From: an uncultured Paenibacillaceae bacterium
GTDB lineage: Bacteria; Bacillota; Bacilli; Paenibacillales; DA-C8
Direction: 5' to 3'
DNA: 19,932 nucleotides
NCBI GenBank assembly: GCA_937957685.1
Contig: CALGAO010000006.1
Location: forward strand, 1-19,932
Shown: piece after piece, positions 14,327 to 19,932 of the stretch
Layout: the number at the start of each line of letters is the position of its first letter
Position numbering within the stretch: the first letter of the stretch is position 1
Notes under the pieces: generated by a model
Database searches by the model: none
Told to the model about the DNA's origin: nothing
Seen by the model: only the letters and a program-made list of their open reading frames with translations
Translations under genes and position numbers: made by a program

Positions 14327-14825
14327 TCAACTTTCGACAAAGAAGCCACGCAAGCGCACGATTACACCGCTCTGCCTGAGGGCGGCGTGCGCATCATCCA
14401 ATAACCCAAGGGACTGCCCATAAAGTCCCTGGAAATGCAAGTGAACGGGAAACCAACCGGTTTCCCGTCCATTTGTTTCGGATGGTCTGACGATAACGGA
14501 ACGTGGATTCGTTATGGAACCATCTCGGGCGAGAAAATCAGCCAACTTCATCCAATAACGCACTGACGTTCCGTTAGCCTTGAGGAAATGGCTGTTTGGC
14601 CACCAAGAGCGGATCGACGTTCCGTTACGGCGGAAGGCTGGTCTCAGCGCGGCCTTCAGTTCCTGATGGTCCTGATTAGTCCCATCATCAGGTGAAGACT
14701 GAGGATGTGTCTCTGGAAGCATCCGCGACTGTCCTGTGTCTTGTGTCTTTGGAACCCATCCACGACTGAGGATGTGCATCTGGAAGCTTTCAACAGATCG
14801 GATCAGAATAATCGGAATAATCGGA
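14327..14825. repeat. Repeat-rich non-coding region between sigma operon and sucrase gene
   Basis: About 500 bases without a believable gene. A 180-codon open frame on the minus strand (14869-14327) starts inside the sucrase gene, has no RBS and matches no domain. Visible structure: AGGGACT/AGTCCCT (14409-14430), ACGGGAAACC-AACC-GGTTTCCCGT (14445-14468), three copies of TAACGGAACGT (14494-14504 on +, 14566-14576 and 14617-14627 on -), a CCTGATGG/CCATCATCAGG inverted pair (about 14661-14692), and a 67-base-period direct repeat starting GACTGAGGATGTG at 14697 and 14764. I recall TAACGGAAC-type palindromes as common intergenic elements in Paenibacillus, but cannot verify this here. The region may be a decayed cluster of such elements. 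Confidence 0.7.
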
Positions 14826-16319
14826 TCAGGAAGCCGGCTCCAACCCCTCATAGATCGAACGAATGGCATACACGTCCAGCGACACCACCTTCACATCCCC
14901 TCCCGCCGAGAACAGCTCCAGACCCTGGCTCTGATCGCCGGGGAAGAACAGATGGGTCATCGCCACCTGCCCCCCGTTGGCAAACACTTCAACCGACGAA
15001 CGGTCGATGAAGATGCGCAGCCTGATCCGCTGCTGCTCCGGGTGCAGGGGCGCCTCCTGTCGGCAGGGGAAGCCTTCATGAAAGTCCACCTGCCCCGACT
15101 TTCGCCGGTCCACATACAGCACCTGTCTCTCCGCATCATAGCCGATGATCGTCCCCCTGTCCTCCGACACCCTGACCTTGAAGCCGAATTCGCGGGCATC
15201 CCCGAGCTCCAGCACCGCATCGATCTCCAGCGTATCGCCGCGCACACCGGCCAGTGGATTGTCGCCTTGAGCGACGCGCAGATCACCAGCGCCATACACG
15301 GACTCGCGCAGACGCCGCACCTCATCCACCGGCTCCTGATAGAGCCTGATCCCTTCCGGCCCTTCCCGCAGGGTCAGCCTTCTCGGCAGCGTCATCGCTC
15401 CCCGCCACCCCTCGGCCTCGGTCGGCGTGTCATGCGCATACAGCCAGTTGCTCATCCAGCCGATGAAGACCCGGCTCGCGAGGGGATCGTCCGTATTCGA
15501 CCAGGTGACCCCCGCATAATTGTCTCTGCCATGATCGAGCCACAGCACCAGTCCGGGGTCGTTGTCGTTCACGAAGCGATACCCGTCGAAGCGTCCGACA
15601 AAATATTGCGTCCTGGTGCCCTCAGGAGATGCATAATAGAGGCTGACGAGGAGCACCCAGCGGGTCTCTTCCTCCTTGCCGTCCACTCTGAGCTCGAACA
15701 GATCCGGACATTCCCATATGCCCGTGTGCCAGCCTTCCCCTGCGCCGAATTCACTGGCGAAGGTCCAGTCGATCAGATTCGGAGACCGATACAACCGCAC
15801 CCGATCGCCGGCAGCAAGCACCATGATCCAGCTGAAGGACGGGTCATGATAGAACACCTTGGGATCGCGGAAGTCCTCGAACCGCTCATCCTCCAGAACG
15901 GGATTGCCTTCATACATCGTCCAGGTCCTGCCGTTGTCCGCACTGTAGGCCAGGCTCTGCACCTGCCTCTTCCTTCCCGTGGCCTGATCCTCGGAGGAAT
16001 GCGTGAAGATCGCGACCAGCCCGCTGCCGCCATGGAAGAACCCCGTATGATCATGCCGATCCACGACAGCGCACCCGGAGTATATGAGGCCGTGGTGATC
16101 CGGCTTCAGGGCGATCGGCAGATGCTCCCAATGCATCAGATCCCTGCTGACCGCATGTCCCCAATGCATAGGTCCCCAATAACAGCTGCCGGGATGATGT
16201 TGATAGAACAGGTGGTACTCCCCGTTATAGTAGACCAATCCGTTCGGATCGTTCATCCACTTCTCCGGAGGCGTAAAGTGATACTGCGGCCGATTCACTC
16301 CCTGCTCATACGTTCTCAT
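14826..16319 (-). CDS. Glycoside hydrolase family 32 sucrase / beta-fructofuranosidase
   Basis: A 497-residue GH32 enzyme that hydrolyses beta-fructosidic bonds in sucrose, sucrose-6-phosphate or short fructans. The three family signatures are present: W21-MNDPNG27 with nucleophile Asp24, FRDPK with transition-state stabiliser Asp152, and ECPDLF with acid/base Glu203. The five-bladed propeller is followed by the usual C-terminal beta-sandwich (about 350-497, containing IRLRIFIDRSSVEVFANGG). There is no signal peptide, so it is cytoplasmic and would act on imported sugar or sugar phosphate, like SacA/ScrB. AAAGGAG lies 9 bases before the ATG. No PTS transporter, fructokinase or ScrR gene adjoins it. 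A cre-like site overlaps the promoter, pointing to CcpA control. Whether it prefers sucrose-6-phosphate is undecided. Confidence 0.94.
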   Translation of the reverse strand: MRTYEQGVNRPQYHFTPPEKWMNDPNGLVYYNGEYHLFYQHHPGSCYWGPMHWGHAVSRDLMHWEHLPIALKPDHHGLIYSGCAVVDRHDHTGFFHGGSGLVAIFTHSSEDQATGRKRQVQSLAYSADNGRTWTMYEGNPVLEDERFEDFRDPKVFYHDPSFSWIMVLAAGDRVRLYRSPNLIDWTFASEFGAGEGWHTGIWECPDLFELRVDGKEEETRWVLLVSLYYASPEGTRTQYFVGRFDGYRFVNDNDPGLVLWLDHGRDNYAGVTWSNTDDPLASRVFIGWMSNWLYAHDTPTEAEGWRGAMTLPRRLTLREGPEGIRLYQEPVDEVRRLRESVYGAGDLRVAQGDNPLAGVRGDTLEIDAVLELGDAREFGFKVRVSEDRGTIIGYDAERQVLYVDRRKSGQVDFHEGFPCRQEAPLHPEQQRIRLRIFIDRSSVEVFANGGQVAMTHLFFPGDQSQGLELFSAGGDVKVVSLDVYAIRSIYEGLEPAS

Positions 16320-16377
16320 GATGATTCATCTCCTTTCGACTATCGTTCTGGTAACGTTGACGTGGTTGTCTACCATA

Positions 16378-16406
16378 ATCGTAATCGCTTTCAGCACGGG
16401 TGTCAT
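16378..16406 (-). promoter_or_regulatory. Promoter of the GH32 gene with overlapping cre site
   Basis: On the minus strand ATGACA (16406-16401), 17 bases, then TACGAT (16383-16378) fit a sigma-A promoter. CTGAAAGCGATTACG (16394-16380) lies across the spacer and -10 and fits the core of the cre consensus WTGNAANCGNWNNCW, with mismatches only at the outer W bases. CcpA bound there would block transcription when better sugars are present. A further AACGTT palindrome (about 16352-16357, in GGTAACGTTGACG) lies downstream and could be a LacI-type operator. Confidence 0.65.
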
Positions 16407-16520
16407 TTACTTTTTTTAGAGGTCAGATCCAGATTTCAAAATAAGGGTCGATTTCGATAATAGGCAATCGAACTGCCTTGACTCGCGTCAAAAACTGCCA
16501 TAGGAGAACAGACGCATCTG

Positions 16521-16584
16521 ACAAAAAAACGTTATCCGCCGCCGCAGAAGGCATACTCGCCTTCAGCAAACTGCAGATAACGTT
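16521..16584 (-). terminator. Nested-hairpin terminator after the beta-helix gene
   Basis: An outer stem AACGTTATC (16528-16536)/GATAACGTT (16576-16584) encloses an inner stem GAAGGC (16547-16552)/GCCTTC (16559-16564). On the minus strand the outer stem is followed by a run of seven Ts and then GTC. It lies about 140 bases past the stop of the 1012-residue protein and would end its transcript. The remainder of 16407-16720 shows no gene; a small palindrome TTGCGT-CAT-ACGCAA sits at 16655-16669. Confidence 0.75.
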
Positions 16585-16720
16585 CATGACAGCACCATTC
16601 CTCACTTACGAGCCGAACCCGTCAGCTCCTGTGACCTGATATACCAACACGTTCTTGCGTCATACGCAACCTTCCGGTCGAACGGAACCTCTGCGTCGAT
16701 CCGTCTCAGACGTCCATTCC

Positions 16721-19700
16721 TCACTCCACATATTGCGGTCGGATCAGCGACAGCAGATAACGAACGACCGCCGGGTCGGATTGGAAGTCGCCCAGGTACG
16801 ATTCCCATGTACCGCTCATCAAGGCCTTGACGATATCGCCGATGCGCAAAGGCCGCACCTCCGCGCCCAGCAGCGCATCCCTGAGCATCAGAGGCGTCAA
16901 GGCGCTGTCCGTCTGCTGGAAAGCATGCCTGTTCTCGCCTGGCTGATCATTGGCAAACATCACCGCATGGTTCCCCAGCGTGATCTCCAGCGAATCCGTC
17001 TCCTCCACGCCGGACATGCTCAGCACGATGGACCGCTCGTCGGCGCCATACCGGACATCCAGGATCGTAACGGGCCGCTGCTCCGGCAATGGACCTGCCG
17101 CATGCGTCATCACCTTGAACTTCCCGATCGTAAGCGGCGCGATGTCCTCATCGACGACCAGCTTCGCGCCGAAACGGACATGCAGCTGACCGCGCAACGG
17201 ATCATAGTAGGTCAGCATGCTGTAAGGCTCATAGGGGAACTCATAGGCTCCGATATCCACCGCGAAGCCTTGGTCAGCGCGCGATTCCCCACGTTGGTCC
17301 GCATCCAGGTTGACCCAGGCCGGATTCAGCGCCCCAGCCTGAACCAGATCGAGCGGGTCGACCGGCCTGCCGGCATCGATCGCCGGACTGCCCGGCAGCA
17401 ATGCGCGCGTCGGCGCATATCCGCCGTTCGCCTCCAGCGGAGCAAGCAACGGGTCCACATCGATGACCGCCTCGCTGCCCTCAACGCCGCAGACCTCCCC
17501 GCGGATGATGTTCAAACCGAGCGGCATGATCCAGTCCGAACCGATGCAGGAGTAGGGCTGGAACGCTCCATCTCCGGCATCCGACCCTCCGATGATCGAG
17601 TTCACCACGTAGACCTTGCTGCCATAGTTCATCGAAGCCAGCACCTCCCTGCCCGACGCTGTGCCACCGTTCTGACCGCCCTGTCCGGAGCCGCTGTCCG
17701 TCAGCAGGTTATCCGCGATCGTCGCGTGGCTGAGCACCAGCAGATCGCCGGAGAAGTCGATGCCTCCGCCGCTTGTTGCGGCTTCGTTGCCCGTGAAAGT
17801 CGAGTTCACGATCACGGCAGCATCGACCAGATATGCGCCGCCGCCCGATTGGGAGGCCTCATTGTAGCTGAATGTCGTGCCGGTGATCATCACGTTGTGC
17901 CCTTGACCATAGGCCATGCTCACATACAGTCCGCCGCCGCCCATCGCGCGGTTGTCGTGTATGTAGCTGTCCGTGATCCGGAGATTCCTGCCGGACCAGA
18001 TGGCGCCGCCCGAACCATCGGTCCGGTTGCCGCCGAATTCGACCCGCGTCAGACTCAGCTCGTCCGTGTTGTAGACGGCGCCGCCGGAACCGCCGCCATT
18101 GGGTGCCTCCTCATCTTCGGCCACGTTGTCCATGAACCGGCTGTCGGTGATCTCCAGGCCGCCATGGTTGCTGATCGCTCCGCCATTGTTCGTTGCCTGA
18201 TTGCCCGTGAACTCGCTCTCCGCGATCTCCATCACGCCTTTATTATAGATCGCGCCGCCATCCGGTGCCCTGTTGTCGATGAATTCGCCCTGGACGATCT
18301 CCACGACGCCCTGGTTGTAGATCGCTCCACCCAGGCCACCTGCATTGTTCACAAACTCAACCTCCTCGAGGTTGAGCTCGCTCTCCTCAGCATTGTAGAT
18401 CACGCCGCCCATTTGTCCCAGATTGTCATGGAACTCGCTGCGCGATATCTCCAGGATGCCCTCATTATAGATGATGCTGTCAAGCCAGACCGAGTTGTTC
18501 TGAAACACCCCTTCGGAGATCGTCAAGGAACCTTCGTTGCTGATCACGCCCAGCTCGAAGGCCGAGTTGCTGTCGAACACGACATCGGTCAAGGTCATCG
18601 TACCGCGATTGAGGATGATGCCTTGATCCGATGCATCATTGTTCCGGAACTCGGCTCCGACGAGCGTGATGTCTCCGAAATTGTAAATGGCTGCACCGTT
18701 CCAGCCTGTCAGCTCTTCGAACACCACGTTCTCCCCATCCAGATACGCCATCTCGCTTACAACGAGGGAGGCAGATTGGGATTCCGTATCCGGATTGGTG
18801 ATCCGGACATTCGTCAGGTTCAGCTTGCCCCTGTCCAGGGCGATGGCGCTTCCGTACTCATAGCCCATATTGTTGACGAATACCGCATCGGAGATGGCAT
18901 ACTCATGCTCCTCAGGATCGATTTCTTCCATGCCCACGAAATAGATCCCGCCGCCAGCGCTGCCGGTCCCGCCGGTGATCGTCACGCCGGACAGATCAAA
19001 AGCATGGGTCCAGACGAAAAACACGCGATCCTCCAGGTTGGAAGCATCGATGATGGTGGATTCCGCCCCTTCGCCGATGATCGTCAGAGGCCGCAGCACA
19101 TCCAGATCATCGGACGCATCTCCGGTTGCCGCATCATAGTCGATCCAGATCAGCTCATAATGATCGGCGGGCAGGTAGATCGTATCGTTCGCCCATGTGG
19201 CATTGGCCTCCATGATCGCCGCGCGCAGCGAGCATGCTCCGCCTTCGTCCATGCACTCGCCATCGCCGGGAAGCACATCCGCCGTATCGGCGGACGTATT
19301 CACGTGGAAGGCAAGCGCGGGACGTCTGATGGAGAACGTATAGTTCAGGTAATATTCCCCATCGTTGCTTGCGACACTGATCACGATATCCGAATCGCCG
19401 CGCGCCAGCTCCAGCTCGATCGGCCCCTCGATCAATGCATAGTACTCGCCATAGACCAGTTCTGCCCAGGAGCCTTCATCGACGAGCTGCGCGGTCACGG
19501 TCAGATGCTGCACGTCATAAGGCAGAGCGATCACATACTCGGTCGTTTCCGGTTCGAAGGCAGGGGACAGCTCCCCCGTCGAGATGGTGACGCTCTCCAG
19601 CAGGACGGACGAGGACTGGTCTTCTCCTCCCGCCTGTTGGCCTGACGCTTCCCCAGCGTACGCCACCGTCCGCACCCCTGCGGGCGACCACAGCGCACAC

Positions 19701-19759
19701 AGGAGAGCCAGACAGGCGAAGATGGACATCATGCGATGAACCTGGTGACGAGAACCCAT
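16721..19759 (-). CDS. Large secreted right-handed beta-helix protein (CSLREA / cadherin-like)
   Basis: A 1012-residue exported protein. Residues 1-35 are a signal peptide (FACLALLCALWSP...VAYA). Residues about 53-147 form a cadherin-like beta-sandwich domain (LLESVTISTGELSPAF...TEYVIALPYDVQHLTV). Around 152-187, HVNTSADTAD...ACSLRAAIMEANA is a CSLREA-type N-cap that precedes beta-helices. Residues about 190-790 carry many rungs of about 21-24 residues of the pattern GGAIYNxGxxEIxxSEFxxNxA, densest at about 350-610, as in Chlamydia Pmp-type helices. Residues about 800-840, with PGSPAIDAG and VDIGAYEF, match the C-terminal motif seen in anchor-Q-type proteins. The last about 150 residues are an unassigned tail. 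There is no SLH, LPxTG or transmembrane anchor, so it is secreted or wall-associated by unknown means. No catalytic residues are recognisable: it may be an adhesin or bind polysaccharide. GAGGAG lies 8 bases before the ATG. Confidence 0.9.
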   Translation of the reverse strand: MGSRHQVHRMMSIFACLALLCALWSPAGVRTVAYAGEASGQQAGGEDQSSSVLLESVTISTGELSPAFEPETTEYVIALPYDVQHLTVTAQLVDEGSWAELVYGEYYALIEGPIELELARGDSDIVISVASNDGEYYLNYTFSIRRPALAFHVNTSADTADVLPGDGECMDEGGACSLRAAIMEANATWANDTIYLPADHYELIWIDYDAATGDASDDLDVLRPLTIIGEGAESTIIDASNLEDRVFFVWTHAFDLSGVTITGGTGSAGGGIYFVGMEEIDPEEHEYAISDAVFVNNMGYEYGSAIALDRGKLNLTNVRITNPDTESQSASLVVSEMAYLDGENVVFEELTGWNGAAIYNFGDITLVGAEFRNNDASDQGIILNRGTMTLTDVVFDSNSAFELGVISNEGSLTISEGVFQNNSVWLDSIIYNEGILEISRSEFHDNLGQMGGVIYNAEESELNLEEVEFVNNAGGLGGAIYNQGVVEIVQGEFIDNRAPDGGAIYNKGVMEIAESEFTGNQATNNGGAISNHGGLEITDSRFMDNVAEDEEAPNGGGSGGAVYNTDELSLTRVEFGGNRTDGSGGAIWSGRNLRITDSYIHDNRAMGGGGLYVSMAYGQGHNVMITGTTFSYNEASQSGGGAYLVDAAVIVNSTFTGNEAATSGGGIDFSGDLLVLSHATIADNLLTDSGSGQGGQNGGTASGREVLASMNYGSKVYVVNSIIGGSDAGDGAFQPYSCIGSDWIMPLGLNIIRGEVCGVEGSEAVIDVDPLLAPLEANGGYAPTRALLPGSPAIDAGRPVDPLDLVQAGALNPAWVNLDADQRGESRADQGFAVDIGAYEFPYEPYSMLTYYDPLRGQLHVRFGAKLVVDEDIAPLTIGKFKVMTHAAGPLPEQRPVTILDVRYGADERSIVLSMSGVEETDSLEITLGNHAVMFANDQPGENRHAFQQTDSALTPLMLRDALLGAEVRPLRIGDIVKALMSGTWESYLGDFQSDPAVVRYLLSLIRPQYVE

Positions 19760-19793
19760 ACCATAACTCCTCTCAAGGATAATCTGACTTCAC

Positions 19794-19844
19794 TTTGGTT
19801 TACTATCTATCATTATACTAGATATGCAATTAATAGAAACCAAA
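19794..19844 (-). promoter_or_regulatory. Promoter of the beta-helix gene flanked by an inverted repeat
   Basis: A perfect TATAAT (-10) reads on the minus strand at 19817-19812, 53 bases before the ATG at 19759; no good -35 lies 16-18 bases upstream. Arms TTTGGTTT (19794-19801) and AAACCAAA (19837-19844), extended by CTAT/ATAG with a one-base bulge, enclose it. A TTGACA (minus strand) lies further upstream at about 19870 but is too far away. The absent -35 and surrounding repeat suggest a regulator binds here. Confidence 0.55.
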
Positions 19845-19932
19845 TTTCGACAAAAAAGTGTGTGTCAAGCAATTGTGGGCAGAATTTTGAGATTGGTGAA
19901 ATCGATGCTTCAGCTCCAATCTTGGTAGCGCT

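Noticed and set aside
14327..14869. 180-codon open frame on the minus strand.
   Set aside because: It starts inside the GH32 gene, has no RBS, resembles no known domain and spans repeats and hairpins; it is most likely a chance frame over repetitive DNA.
16423..16605. 60-codon minus-strand open frame between the GH32 and beta-helix genes.
   Set aside because: It lies within the nested hairpin/terminator region, has no RBS and matches no family.
16655..19645. 996-codon plus-strand open frame opposite the beta-helix gene.
   Set aside because: It is an antisense shadow; the minus-strand frame has a signal peptide, RBS and clear repeat domains.

Overview
The window looks like chromosome of a fairly GC-rich Gram-positive of the Bacillota, most likely Paenibacillaceae (Paenibacillus, Cohnella or Thermobacillus-like). 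The reasons are S-layer homology (SLH) repeats on an exported enzyme, a YwqE/CpsB-type PHP tyrosine phosphatase, a Bacillus-type uxuA plus SDR-type uxuB pair, an ECF sigma factor coupled to a DUF4367-like anti-sigma, a cre-like site, and strong AGGAGG-type ribosome binding sites. This placement is inferred from gene content. No rRNA, tRNA, CRISPR array, transposase or phage gene was seen.

Layout. 1-983 (-): the first codons of exonuclease III (exoA, cut by the window edge) and a CpsB/YwqE phosphatase. 984-1622: a gene-poor stretch with a 62-bp direct repeat. 1623-3695 (+): an exported serine beta-lactamase-family enzyme with C-terminal SLH repeats, ending at a perfect 21-bp-arm hairpin shared with the convergent genes. 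3757-6826 (-): a hexuronate cluster transcribed as gntR, uxuA, uxuB, with a 21-bp minisatellite between gntR and uxuA. 7065-7496 (-): dps. 7868-11078 (+): pflB and pflA, encoding anaerobic pyruvate formate-lyase and its activase. The dps/pflB divergent region carries three near-identical Fnr/Rex-type palindromes, one centred about -41.5 relative to the predicted pflB start site. 11186-11704 (+): a Mug-type uracil-DNA glycosylase. 11781-14217 (-): ECF sigma factor, anti-sigma factor and a small exported, membrane-anchored protein. 14240-14825: no convincing gene but several inverted and direct repeats. 14826-16319 (-): a GH32 sucrase/fructanase with a cre-like site over its promoter. 16721-19759 (-): a 1012-residue secreted beta-helix protein.

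The clearest biological themes are sugar use (glucuronate to KDG, beta-fructosides), anaerobic mixed-acid fermentation switched by an oxygen/redox regulator, and cell-surface biology (SLH hydrolase, beta-helix protein, ECF sigma system, polysaccharide phosphatase). I do not see a clearly new multi-gene system. The features most worth a second look are the unexplained non-coding repeats (5851-6076, 14400-14800 and 1039-1162), the Fnr/Rex site architecture, and the uncharacterised third gene of the sigma operon.
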